Source: Sphingopyxis sp. BSN-002 (lineage in GTDB: Bacteria; Pseudomonadota; Alphaproteobacteria; Sphingomonadales; Sphingomonadaceae). Taken from it: a stretch of 64,000 bases of DNA. The notes beneath the pieces are model-generated. The model ran no database searches. It was not told the origin of the DNA and saw nothing but the letters and a program-made list of their open reading frames with translations. The stretch's first letter is position 1; every line of letters starts with the position of its first letter. A program made the translations under genes and the position numbers. Location: NCBI RefSeq assembly GCF_022024275.1, contig NZ_CP091804.1, positions 620,001 to 684,000 of the forward strand, written 5' to 3'. Below are positions 14,321 through 24,092 of the stretch, in pieces.

Positions 14321-15889
14321 ATGCTGAACCGCCGCCACTTCCTTGCCACCGCGACCCTCGCCGGCCTGTCGGCACCCGCGATCCTGCGTGCGGAGGCGGG
14401 CTTCTTTCGCGACTTTCCGTTCAGCCTCGGCGTCGCCGCGGGCGATCCGGCGAGCGACGGCTTCGTCATCTGGACGCGGCTCGCGCCTGCCCCGATGGAA
14501 CCGCACGGCGGGATGCCGCTGATCAACGTGCCGGTCGAATGGGAAGTATCGCCCGACAGCGGCTTCAGGGAGGTCGTCGCAAAGGGCACCGAACTCGCCC
14601 GCCCCGAACTCGGCCACAGCGTCCATGTCGAGGTGGCGGGCCTGCTGCCGAACCGGCCCTATTATTACCGCTTCACGGCGGGCGGCGAACGCAGCCTTCG
14701 CGGGCGGGCAAAGACGCTCCCTGCCGTCGGCGCAGAGGTCGACGCATTGAAATTCGGCGTCTGTGGCTGCCAGCATTACGAGTCCGGCTTCTACGGTGCG
14801 TACCGCCACCTCGCACGCGAGGACCTCGCCTTCGTCTATCACTATGGCGACTTCATCTACGAATATCAGCAGGATTACCTCTTCCCCGACGGCCTGCCCG
14901 TCCGCCCGGTGCGCAAATATGCGCTGCGCGGGTTGCAGGATCTGGGCGACTTCCGCACCGCTTATTCGCAGACGCTGTTCGATATCGACATGCAGGCGGC
15001 ACGCGCGCAGCACGCTTTCGTCTCCAGCTTCGACGATCACGAGATCCGCAACGACTGGGTCTCGGTCTATGACGACTGGAAGATGGACCTCGACGGCAAC
15101 GATCCCGACGCGCCGCCGCCCGAGGTCTTCATGCTGCGCCGGCAGGCGGCGTTCCAGGCGTGGTACGAGCATATGCCGGTGCGCAAGGCGCTGCTCCCGC
15201 GCGGCGGTTTCATCGCCGCGAACCGCGAGCTGCGGTACGGCAATCTGGTATCGATGCAGGTTCTCGACACGCGGCAGTATCGCGACAACCAGCCCTGCGG
15301 CGACGGTTTCAAACCGGCCTGCCCCGATGTCTATGCGAAGGACGCGCAGGTTCTGGGCAAGGCACAGGAGGACTGGCTCGCAAAAAACCTCGCCAGGGGC
15401 GGCGCGACGTGGAACGGCATCGCGCAGCAGGTGACGATGATGGCGCTCGACCGCCGCCGCCGCGAGGATGAGCCGAAGAAGATCCTGAATCTCGACAGCT
15501 GGCCCGGTTACGAGGCCCCGCGCGAACGCATCCTCTCGCGTTTTGCCGGCCTCAAGAACTGCGTCGTGCTGACCGGCGACGAGCATCAGAATTTCTGCGG
15601 CGACCTGGTACTGCAGGACAAGGTCGTCGGGGCCGAGTTCGTCGGCACGTCGATTTCGAGCGGCGGCGACGGCAGCGACCTCCGCAAGGGAACCGACGTG
15701 TTCCTGAAGCTCAACCCCGAACTCAAATTCGCCAACGACCAGCGCGGCTACATGGTGTGCGACGTCAATCGCGAGGCGTGGCAGACGCATTTCATGGTCG
15801 TCGACAAGGTGACGACGCCGACCAACACGCTGTCGAAGCGCGCGACCGGCGTGGTCGAGAACGGCGTCGCCGGCATCAAGATGGCCTGA
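14321..15889 (+). CDS. phoD: Alkaline phosphatase D (PhoD family), Tat-exported
   Basis: A 522-residue phosphodiesterase/phosphomonoesterase of the PhoD metallophosphatase family. The Tat signal MLNRRHFLATATLAGLSAPA is followed by the N-terminal Ig-like PhoD domain (PFSLGVAAGDPASDGFVIWTR) and the catalytic domain. Metal-site motifs are KFGVCGCQHYESG, VYHYGDFIYEY, SSFDDHEIRNDW with the D-D-H-E, and VLTGDEHQNF near the C-terminus. ATG 14321 follows CGGAGCC; the longer frame from 14252 would put the Arg pair too far inside. A nucleotide pyrophosphatase follows 45 bases downstream, in a small phosphate-scavenging cluster. Confidence 0.92.
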   Translation: MLNRRHFLATATLAGLSAPAILRAEAGFFRDFPFSLGVAAGDPASDGFVIWTRLAPAPMEPHGGMPLINVPVEWEVSPDSGFREVVAKGTELARPELGHSVHVEVAGLLPNRPYYYRFTAGGERSLRGRAKTLPAVGAEVDALKFGVCGCQHYESGFYGAYRHLAREDLAFVYHYGDFIYEYQQDYLFPDGLPVRPVRKYALRGLQDLGDFRTAYSQTLFDIDMQAARAQHAFVSSFDDHEIRNDWVSVYDDWKMDLDGNDPDAPPPEVFMLRRQAAFQAWYEHMPVRKALLPRGGFIAANRELRYGNLVSMQVLDTRQYRDNQPCGDGFKPACPDVYAKDAQVLGKAQEDWLAKNLARGGATWNGIAQQVTMMALDRRRREDEPKKILNLDSWPGYEAPRERILSRFAGLKNCVVLTGDEHQNFCGDLVLQDKVVGAEFVGTSISSGGDGSDLRKGTDVFLKLNPELKFANDQRGYMVCDVNREAWQTHFMVVDKVTTPTNTLSKRATGVVENGVAGIKMA

Positions 15890-15893
15890 CCCG

Positions 15894-15911
15894 CTGTCGC
15901 CGGAGCGTCAT
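15894..15911 (+). promoter_or_regulatory. Pho-box-like repeat before the nucleotide phosphodiesterase gene
   Basis: CTGTCGC-CGGA-GCGTCAT has the 7-4-7 layout of a PhoB half-box, with 5/7 matches in each arm. It shares the 9-mer CGTCATATA with the site upstream of phoX. It lies 23 bases before the ATG and just after the phoD stop. The match is weaker than that at phoX. Confidence 0.4.
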
Positions 15912-15934
15912 ATATCGGGCATAGCGGAGCGCGC

Positions 15935-17128
15935 ATGACACGCCTTCTCTCGCTGCTTCTGCTGCTGTTCGTCGCCGCGCCCGCCCACGCACAGGAAACG
16001 CGGCGGCCGGTCACGATCCTGATTTCGATCGACGGCTTTCGCGCCGACTATCTGGGGCGCGGCATCACACCGAACCTGTCGAAGCTGGCGGCGGACGGCG
16101 CGTATGGCGCGCTCCGCCCGTCCTTTCCGACCAAGACCTTCCCCAACCATTATGCGATCGTCACCGGCAAGCGCCCCGACACCAACGGGATCGTCGGCAA
16201 CAACATGATCGACCCGCGGCGTCCCGCGGTGAAGTTCAGCCTTGGCGACCCCAAACAATCGCTCGATCCCTTCTGGTGGGACGAGGCCGAACCCGCGTGG
16301 GTCACCGCGAACAAAGCAGGCGTCCGCACCGCGACGATGTTCTGGCCGGGCAGCGAGGTCGCGATCCGCGAGACGCGGCCGCCCGACTGGCTGCGCTACG
16401 ACGAGCATGTCGGCTATGCCCAGCGCGTCAACACGATCCTCGACTGGATGCGCCGCCCCGCAGATATCCGCCCCGCATTCGTGACCCTCTATTTGGAGGC
16501 GGTCGACAGTGCCGGCCACGAGTTCGGTCCCGACAGCACGGAAGTGAATGCCGCGATCGGCGAGGTAGACGCACGGATCGGCGATCTCGTCGCCGGGCTC
16601 GCCGCGATGGATCAGCCGGTGCAGCTTCTGATCGTCGCCGATCACGGGATGCGCGCGATCGACGAAAGCCGCATCGTCCAGCTCGCCGACCTGATCGACC
16701 TTCCCAGCATCGTCGCGGTCGAGACCGGCCCCTATGCCGCGATCGAACCCGCCGCGGGCACCGACAACCGCGTTTACGAGGCCCTGCTGAAGCCGCACGA
16801 TCATATGCGCTGCAACCGGCGCGAGTATCTGCCCGAACGGCTGCACTATGGCCATAATCCGCGCGTCGCGGCGATCATCTGCATCGCCGAGCCGGGCTGG
16901 ACGATCCTCGCGGGTCCGCCGCAATGGCCCGTCAAGGGCGGCGCGCACGGCTATGACAATCAGGACGACCAGATGCTCGCACTGTTCCTCGCCAGCGGCA
17001 CCCCGCTGAAGGGCGACGTCGGCATCGTCGACAATATCGAGATTTATCCGTTGCTGATGCGCCTGATCGGCGTCACGCCGCTCGCCAGCGACGCGAGCGG
17101 CACCCTGGTCAAGCGGCTGGAACGCTGA
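15935..17128 (+). CDS. Periplasmic nucleotide pyrophosphatase/phosphodiesterase (NPP family)
   Basis: A 397-residue type I phosphodiesterase with signal peptide MTRLLSLLLLLFVAAPAHAQ. The alkaline-phosphatase-superfamily metal sites are visible: SIDGFRADYL (Asp33), the nucleophile loop PTKTFPNHYAIVTG (a Thr at 66-68), LYLEAVDSAGHEFG (Asp/His) and IVADHGM. KGGAHGYDNQ supplies the last His. The family hydrolyses nucleotide phosphodiesters, releasing phosphate-bearing nucleosides outside the cell. It follows phoD and fits a phosphate-scavenging role. Its TGA directly abuts the stop of the convergent next gene. Confidence 0.9.
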   Translation: MTRLLSLLLLLFVAAPAHAQETRRPVTILISIDGFRADYLGRGITPNLSKLAADGAYGALRPSFPTKTFPNHYAIVTGKRPDTNGIVGNNMIDPRRPAVKFSLGDPKQSLDPFWWDEAEPAWVTANKAGVRTATMFWPGSEVAIRETRPPDWLRYDEHVGYAQRVNTILDWMRRPADIRPAFVTLYLEAVDSAGHEFGPDSTEVNAAIGEVDARIGDLVAGLAAMDQPVQLLIVADHGMRAIDESRIVQLADLIDLPSIVAVETGPYAAIEPAAGTDNRVYEALLKPHDHMRCNRREYLPERLHYGHNPRVAAIICIAEPGWTILAGPPQWPVKGGAHGYDNQDDQMLALFLASGTPLKGDVGIVDNIEIYPLLMRLIGVTPLASDASGTLVKRLER

Positions 17129-17665
17129 TCAGCGCAGCAGCGCCATCGCATGGATCCGGTCGGTCGGCGCGTTGACGATCTGGAGCAGATAGCGCCCCGG
17201 CGTCACATCGAAATCAACCATCTTGCGAATGCCCGAACAGGCGGGGCCATGGCCGTGCGTCGCCGACTTCACCGCGGCGCCATCGCGAACGAGGTCGATC
17301 CATGCGCCGCCGTCGAGCGCGACGGTCAGCCGTCCCGCCTTCTTCACGTCGATCGGCACCATGCCGCCGAATTTGAAGACGTCGGGCTCGCGCTCCGGTG
17401 CGATCCAGTACCGAAGGCTTTCGGTCTTGTGCAGCGACAGCTCGGTCCGCGCGGCGCCGAGCGCCGGCCAGCCGATATCGCGCGGTTCGCCATAGCCGTA
17501 GATCGTCTTGGCCGACACGTTGCGCGCCCAGTCGGCGAGCTCGGGCGGCAACACGGGTGTCGCCGGGCAGGATTCCGCCGCGGGCGCCTTCTTCGCCGGC
17601 GCGGCCATCGACGGCGCAGCAACCAGCGCGGTGGAGATCAGCGCAGCGGCAATGCGGAACTTCAT
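17129..17665 (-). CDS. Hypothetical secreted protein coupled to mutL
   Basis: A 178-residue protein that I do not recognise. A Sec signal (MKFRIAAALISTALVAAPSMA) is followed by a short Lys/Ala stretch and a beta-rich domain: PPELADWARNVSAKTIYGYG, GRLTVALDGGAWIDLV, ATHGHGPACSGIRKMVDF and GRYLLQIVNA. Two Cys residues could form a disulfide. The ATG lies one base after the mutL TAG, and the GGAGG ribosome site sits inside the last mutL codons, so translation is coupled. No catalytic motif is seen. Confidence 0.75.
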   Translation of the reverse strand: MKFRIAAALISTALVAAPSMAAPAKKAPAAESCPATPVLPPELADWARNVSAKTIYGYGEPRDIGWPALGAARTELSLHKTESLRYWIAPEREPDVFKFGGMVPIDVKKAGRLTVALDGGAWIDLVRDGAAVKSATHGHGPACSGIRKMVDFDVTPGRYLLQIVNAPTDRIHAMALLR

Positions 17666-17666
17666 C

Positions 17667-19487
17667 CTATTTCCTCCCGAACAATTTCTCGACGTCGTCC
17701 ATCGCAAGCTTCACCCAGGTCGGACGGCCGTGGTTGCACTGACCCGAATGCGGCGTCACTTCCATCTGGCGGAGCAGCGCGTTCATTTCGGGCACGCTCA
17801 GCGTTCGCCCCGCCCGCACCGAACCATGGCAAGCCATCGTCGCCGCGACAAGTTCGAGTTTCTCGTTCAATCCCAGCGCCGCGTCATAACCGGCCAGATC
17901 GTCGGCGATATCGGTGACGAGCTTGTGGCAGTCGATCGCGCCGAGCATCGCCGGGGTGGCGCGCACCATCACCGCGGCAGGGCCAAAGCGTTCGAGTTCG
18001 ACGCCAAGCGTCGCAAGCTGACCCGACGCCGCCTCCAGCCGGTCGCATGCGGGCTCGTCGAGTTCGACGACCTCGGGAAGCAGCAGCCCCTGCGACGGCA
18101 CCGCGCGCCCGGCCATCCCGTGGCGCAGTTGTTCGAGCACGAGCCGCTCATGCGCGGCGTGCTGGTCGACGATGACGAGACCGTCCTCGGCCTCGGCAAC
18201 GATATAGGTTTTCGCGATCTGTCCGCGCGCGATGCCGAGCGGATGATCGTCGGCCTCAGGCGGCGGCAGGGTCGCGACTTCGGCGCGGCCCGCGAGCGGG
18301 GCTGGTGCATGAGCGCTGGCGAACGGCACAAGCCGGTCATAGACGCGCGCGACGTCATCGGACGGCGGCGGCAGGTCGGTGCCGAACAGATGCACCGCGG
18401 GTTCGGTCCGGCGTCCGAACAGGAAGCCCGTTGCCGGCTCGGGCGCGACCGGTTCCTGCTGCCAAGCCGCGAGCGCGGCCTCGGCGGGGCGCTGCACGCT
18501 GCGGAAGCCATGCTCGTCGAGCGCGCGGCGGAGGCCGCCGACAATCATCCCGCGAATGAGCTGCGGGTCGCGAAAACGCACTTCGGTCTTTGCCGGATGG
18601 ACGTTCACATCGACTTCGCTGGTCGGGATATCGAGGAAGAGCGCCACGACCGGGTGGCGGTCACGCGCAAGCAGGTCGGCATAGGCGCCGCGCAGCGCAC
18701 CGACGAGGAGCCGGTCCTTTACCGGGCGTCCGTTGACGAACAGATATTGATGATCGGCGATGCCGCGATTGTAGGTCGGCAGGCTGATCACACCGCCCAG
18801 ATGCACGTCGCCGCGGTCGAGATCGACCCCGATGCTGTTTGCGACGAGTTCGCGCTGGGTCAGCGCCGCGACGCGCGCGAGGCGGTCCTGACCGCCCTGC
18901 ACGTCGAGGACGCGGCGTCCGTCATGCTCGACGGCGAAGGCGACGTCGGGCCGCGACATCGCGAGCCGCTTCACCACATCGAGGCAGGCGGCATATTCGC
19001 TGCGTCCGCTGCGGAGGAACTTGCGGCGTGCCGGCACGCGAGCGAACAGATCCTCGACCAGCACGCGCGTGCCCTTCGCCAGCGCAGCCGGTCCTTCGGC
19101 AACCACCGTGCCATTGTCCACGACCCGCTTCCACCCGTCGCCGCCGGCGACGCGGCTCTCCAGCGTCAGGCGTGCGACGCTGGCGATCGAGGGCAAGGCC
19201 TCGCCCCGAAAGCCCATCGTCGTGACGTCCTCGATCGCATCGGTCGGCAGCTTCGACGTCGCATGGCGTTCGAGCGCCAGCGCCATGTCGGCGCCGGTCA
19301 TTCCGCACCCGTCATCCTCGACCTCGAGCCGCGAAATCCCGCCCTCGGCGATTCGCACCGAAATGCGAGTCGCACCGGCGTCGATGGCGTTTTCAACCAG
19401 TTCTTTCAGCGCCGCGGCGGGTCTTTCGACCACTTCACCGGCCGCGATCCGATTTACGAGCTTTTCGGGCAGGCGACGTATTGACAT
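17667..19487 (-). CDS. mutL: DNA mismatch repair protein MutL
   Basis: A 606-residue GHKL ATPase that links MutS mismatch recognition to strand incision. N-terminal motifs are IAAGEVVERPAAALKELVENAIDAGA, DDGCGM and TMGFRGEALPSI. The C-terminal domain carries DQHAAHERLVLE, matching the endonuclease motif DQHA-x2-E-x4-E, plus ATMACHGSVRA and GQCNHGRPTW. It is therefore a nicking-type MutL, as expected in bacteria without MutH. It is divergent from mreB, with about 200 bases between them, and is co-translated with the small secreted protein downstream. Confidence 0.96.
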   Translation of the reverse strand: MSIRRLPEKLVNRIAAGEVVERPAAALKELVENAIDAGATRISVRIAEGGISRLEVEDDGCGMTGADMALALERHATSKLPTDAIEDVTTMGFRGEALPSIASVARLTLESRVAGGDGWKRVVDNGTVVAEGPAALAKGTRVLVEDLFARVPARRKFLRSGRSEYAACLDVVKRLAMSRPDVAFAVEHDGRRVLDVQGGQDRLARVAALTQRELVANSIGVDLDRGDVHLGGVISLPTYNRGIADHQYLFVNGRPVKDRLLVGALRGAYADLLARDRHPVVALFLDIPTSEVDVNVHPAKTEVRFRDPQLIRGMIVGGLRRALDEHGFRSVQRPAEAALAAWQQEPVAPEPATGFLFGRRTEPAVHLFGTDLPPPSDDVARVYDRLVPFASAHAPAPLAGRAEVATLPPPEADDHPLGIARGQIAKTYIVAEAEDGLVIVDQHAAHERLVLEQLRHGMAGRAVPSQGLLLPEVVELDEPACDRLEAASGQLATLGVELERFGPAAVMVRATPAMLGAIDCHKLVTDIADDLAGYDAALGLNEKLELVAATMACHGSVRAGRTLSVPEMNALLRQMEVTPHSGQCNHGRPTWVKLAMDDVEKLFGRK

Positions 19488-19685
19488 GGGGCCTCTCCTA
19501 GCGCAGTCGGACGCAAATCGCGACCCACCCGCACAGCCTGATCATTTTGTCCAGCCAGCCCCCGTGGAAGAGCCGGAATCTCCCCCTGATTGATGCTGTC
19601 GCCGGACTGGCGCGCGGGAGCAATCACGATAGGGGCACGGGGCCGTTTCGGGGGCCGAGGGCGCCGATGACAGGAAGCAGTATAG

Positions 19686-20732
<1,047 letters not shown>

Positions 20733-20749
20733 TCGAAGGCTTCTGAACC

Positions 20750-21655
20750 ATGGTCCGCCCGGCACATCGGCGTCCGGGGCAATCCCGAAAGGCCCAGTAC
20801 AGCCTGTTCGTTGCCTATGTCATCGCGGTGACAGGGGCGGTGGCGGGCCTGTTGCTGGCCGTGCTTTCGGTCGTCGATCCCGTGGGCTTTGCCCAGCTCC
20901 GCATCGCCAGCCACGAGGTGACCGCGCCGGTGGCGCGCGCCACCCGTTCGGCGATCGGCTCGATCTCGGGCATCGATGACGCGGTGTCGGCCTATGTCGG
21001 CGCCGGATCGCAGAACCGCCGGCTGCGCAAGGAGCTGGCCGAAACGCGGCGCCAGCTCGTCGCGACCAGTTCGCTGCAGGAAGAAAACCGGCAACTCAAG
21101 GCGCTGCTGAAGCTGCAGGAAACCGACAAGACGGCGATCGCCAACGGCTATCTGCTGACGTCGACCTCGACGAGCAGCAAGCGCATCGCGCTGCTCAGCA
21201 TCGGCAGGAACCTCGGCGTCGCATCGGGGCAGCCGGTCCGCGGTGCCGACGGGCTGATCGGGCGCATATTGGGTTCGGGCCCCTCGGTATCGCAGGTGCT
21301 CCTGATCACCGACATCGACAATATCGTCCCGGTCCGCCGTGCGCGTGATGGCCTGCCTGCCCTCGCCTATGGCCGCGGCAACGGCGACCTCGATATCCGC
21401 ACGCTCAACATCGCGAACAATCCGTTCAAGCCCGGCGACATCCTAGTCACGTCGGGAACCGGCGGTCTCTATCCGCCGAATATTCCGGTCGCGATCGTCA
21501 TTCGCCGGCAGGACGATGGCGCGCTCGCCCGCCCGCTCGCCGATCCGGCAAAGGTCGATGCGGTATCGGTGCTGCGTCCCTACACGCCCGAAAATGCCGA
21601 AGCGCAGCTCGCGCCGGCGCCCGACGCCATACCCGAGGTTCCGAAGGCACCATGA
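20750..21655 (+). CDS. mreC: Rod shape-determining protein MreC
   Basis: A 301-residue bitopic elongasome protein. A basic N-terminus precedes one transmembrane helix (LFVAYVIAVTGAVAGLLLAVL). A coiled-coil segment (NRRLRKELAETRRQLVATSSLQEENRQLKALL, about residues 90-120) and the periplasmic double beta-barrel (GRNLGVASGQPVRGADGLIGRI, LLITDIDNIVPV, GDILVTSGTGGLYPPNIPVAIV) follow. MreC activates PBP2. It lies 17 bases after mreB and overlaps mreD by ATGA. The C-terminus is Pro/Ala-rich. Confidence 0.95.
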   Translation: MVRPAHRRPGQSRKAQYSLFVAYVIAVTGAVAGLLLAVLSVVDPVGFAQLRIASHEVTAPVARATRSAIGSISGIDDAVSAYVGAGSQNRRLRKELAETRRQLVATSSLQEENRQLKALLKLQETDKTAIANGYLLTSTSTSSKRIALLSIGRNLGVASGQPVRGADGLIGRILGSGPSVSQVLLITDIDNIVPVRRARDGLPALAYGRGNGDLDIRTLNIANNPFKPGDILVTSGTGGLYPPNIPVAIVIRRQDDGALARPLADPAKVDAVSVLRPYTPENAEAQLAPAPDAIPEVPKAP

Positions 21656-22173
21656 ACCAGAAAGGGCCGCGCCTCGGCGAACCGGCATCGCTCTGGCGGA
21701 TGCGCCTCGTGCCGATCATCAGCGTCATGCTCGCCTCGGCGCTGCCGCTGATGTTGCCACTCGTCGCAAGCTCGCCGGTCGTGCCGCCGCTCGGCCTGCT
21801 CTTCTTTCTCTGCTGGCAGTTGCTGCGTACCGAAATGTGGCCGGTGTGGATCGGCCTGCCGCTCGGCCTGTGGGACGATCTGTTTAGCGGCGCGCCGATC
21901 GGGACCGCGGTTTTCCTGTGGACCGCCGCCAGCATCGCGATCGCCTATATCTCGCAGCGCATCTACTGGCGGGGTTTTTTCCACGACTGGGCGATTGGCG
22001 CTTTACTTGTCGCGATCATTCAGGCTCTCGCCGCGCTGCTCACGCATCCGCACGCCGCGACGGGACGCGTTCTGGGGCTCGTCGCGCCGCAGATCGTCGT
22101 CTCCGTCCTCCTTGTCCCGCTCTTCCTTCGTCTGACGGGGAAGTTTGACAATTTCCGCCTGAAACGCCGATAA
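21652..22173 (+). CDS. mreD: Rod shape-determining protein MreD
   Basis: A 173-residue polytopic membrane protein with about five or six hydrophobic segments, for example VPIISVMLASALPLMLPLV, LGLLFFLCWQLLR, FLWTAASIAIAYI and GALLVAIIQALAALL. The family motif region MWPVWIGLPLGLWDDLFSGAPIGT is clear. MreD modulates the MreC-PBP2 interaction. It starts within the mreC stop (ATGA) and ends 11 bases before mrdA. Confidence 0.92.
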   Translation: MNQKGPRLGEPASLWRMRLVPIISVMLASALPLMLPLVASSPVVPPLGLLFFLCWQLLRTEMWPVWIGLPLGLWDDLFSGAPIGTAVFLWTAASIAIAYISQRIYWRGFFHDWAIGALLVAIIQALAALLTHPHAATGRVLGLVAPQIVVSVLLVPLFLRLTGKFDNFRLKRR

Positions 22174-22184
22174 AACGCCCCCAG

Positions 22185-24092
22185 ATGTTCGGTAAGAAAG
22201 CCCCCCCCATTACCGAAGCCTGGCGCGGCTTCACCTTTACGCGGCGCGCACTCGTCGTCGGCGGCGCGCAGGCGGCGGTGGGCGTCGCGCTCGCGGCGCG
22301 CATGGCCTATATCTCGGTCATCGACAATGAACGCTATGTCCTTGAATCGGAAAGCAACCGCGTCAACCTGACGCTCGTTCCCCCGCGCCGCGGCTGGATC
22401 GTCGACCGGCATGGCAAGGCGCTCGCGAACAACCGCGTATCGTTGCGCGTCGACATCATCCCCGACCGCCTGCACAACAAGGACAATGTCCTCGCACAGT
22501 TGCGTACCCTGCTCCGCCTCGACAATGACGCGATGGAACGCATCGAGCGCGACCTGAAGGCCGCATCGGGTTTCCAGCCGGTCGCCGTCGCCGAGGATAT
22601 GACCGAGCAGGAATATAGCTCGATCCTCGTCCACCTGCCCGAACTGCCCGGTATCGCGCCGCAGCGCGGCTTTGCGCGCAACTATCCGACCGGCGCGGCC
22701 GTCGGCCATCTGATCGGCTATGTCGGCGCGCCGACCGCCGAGGAATATGAGAAGGTCAAGGACCCGCTCTACATCACCCCCGGCTACAAGACCGGCAAGG
22801 ACGGGCTCGAGAAATATTTCCAGGAAATGCTGCGCGGCAAACCCGGCGCCAAGCGCGTCGAGGTCACCGCGCGCGGCAAGGTGGTACGCGAACTTTCGAC
22901 CCAGCCCGATACACAGGGCAAGACCGTCCACCTGACGATCGACGCCGACCTGCAGGACTATGTCGCGCGGCGCATGGGCCCCGAGTCCGGCGCCGCGGTC
23001 GTGATCGACACGCTGACGGGCGACATCCTCGCCTTCGTGTCGATGCCGAGCTTCGATCCGAACAGCTTTTCGGACGGCATCAGCAATTCGGAATATAGCT
23101 GGCTGCGCGCCGACGATCACCAGCCGCTGATCAACAAGGCGACGCGCGGCCTCTATCCGCCGGGATCGACATTGAAGCCGATGGCGGCGATCGCAGCGAT
23201 CGAGCATGGCATCGACCCCAGCGAGCGGCACACCTGCATCGGCGGCTACCGCCTCGGCAGCCGCTTCTTCCGCTGCCTCGGCACCCACGGCAGTCTCGAC
23301 ATGCCGCACGCGATCATGAAGAGCTGCAACAGCTATTTCTACTGGGTCGCGCACCGGCTGGGTTACGACGCGATCGCGCCGACCGCGAAGATGATGGGCC
23401 TCGGCGAGGAATTCCAGCTGGCGGGCAGCAATCAGCGGTTCGGCACCATTCCCGACAGCGCTTGGAAGATGAAGAAATATGACCAGCCATGGTCAGCCTC
23501 GGATTCGCTGAACGCAGTCATCGGTCAGGGCTATGTCAGCGTGAACCCGCTCCAGCTCGCGGTCATGGCATCGCGTATCGCGTCGGGCCGCAGCCTCTAT
23601 CCGCGGCTCGTCAACCGGCATTTCAAGAACGATCCCCTGCCCTTCTCTGCCGAGGCCTTCGCCACCGCCCGCCTGGGTATGGACCTGGTCGTCAATGGTC
23701 CCGGCGGTACGGCCGGACGCAGCAAATTGCCGCTCGACGGGATCGCGATGGCGGGCAAGACCGGCACCGCGCAGGTGCGCGGCCTCAACACCGGTAACGG
23801 CAAGGGCGGGACCTGGCGCTTCCGCGACCACGGCCTCTTCATCGGCTTCGCCCCGGTCGACAATCCCCGCTACGCCATATCGGTCATCATCGAGCATGGC
23901 ATGGGCGGCAGCCGCGCCGCAGCGCCGGTCGCCAAGGACGTCTTCACCTTCATCTACGACCGCGAAAAGGGCATGGAGGCGCTCGAAGCCTTCGAGGCGG
24001 GCTGGGGCGGCACGATCAAGGACCGCATGGACCGCAGCTATGCCGCGTGGAAAGCCGGCATCGCGGCACCCGATCCGGGGCTGGCGCAATGA
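22185..24092 (+). CDS. mrdA: Penicillin-binding protein 2 (peptidoglycan DD-transpeptidase)
   Basis: The elongasome class B PBP, cross-linking new lateral peptidoglycan. The 635-residue protein has an N-terminal membrane anchor (residues 20-42), the pedestal domain (RGWIVDRHGKALANN, YPTGAAVGHLIGYVG, GLEKYFQEMLRG) and the transpeptidase domain with PPGSTLKPM (Ser328-x-x-Lys331). The second motif KSCNSYFY has Cys in the middle of S-x-N, and the third is KTGTAQVRG. Order and spacing match PBP2. It overlaps rodA by ATGA. Confidence 0.95.
   Translation: MFGKKAPPITEAWRGFTFTRRALVVGGAQAAVGVALAARMAYISVIDNERYVLESESNRVNLTLVPPRRGWIVDRHGKALANNRVSLRVDIIPDRLHNKDNVLAQLRTLLRLDNDAMERIERDLKAASGFQPVAVAEDMTEQEYSSILVHLPELPGIAPQRGFARNYPTGAAVGHLIGYVGAPTAEEYEKVKDPLYITPGYKTGKDGLEKYFQEMLRGKPGAKRVEVTARGKVVRELSTQPDTQGKTVHLTIDADLQDYVARRMGPESGAAVVIDTLTGDILAFVSMPSFDPNSFSDGISNSEYSWLRADDHQPLINKATRGLYPPGSTLKPMAAIAAIEHGIDPSERHTCIGGYRLGSRFFRCLGTHGSLDMPHAIMKSCNSYFYWVAHRLGYDAIAPTAKMMGLGEEFQLAGSNQRFGTIPDSAWKMKKYDQPWSASDSLNAVIGQGYVSVNPLQLAVMASRIASGRSLYPRLVNRHFKNDPLPFSAEAFATARLGMDLVVNGPGGTAGRSKLPLDGIAMAGKTGTAQVRGLNTGNGKGGTWRFRDHGLFIGFAPVDNPRYAISVIIEHGMGGSRAAAPVAKDVFTFIYDREKGMEALEAFEAGWGGTIKDRMDRSYAAWKAGIAAPDPGLAQ

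Noticed and set aside
17508..19484. Plus-strand open frame of 658 codons over mutL
   Set aside because: Antisense of mutL in high-G+C DNA, with no recognisable motif; mutL is intact on the other strand.
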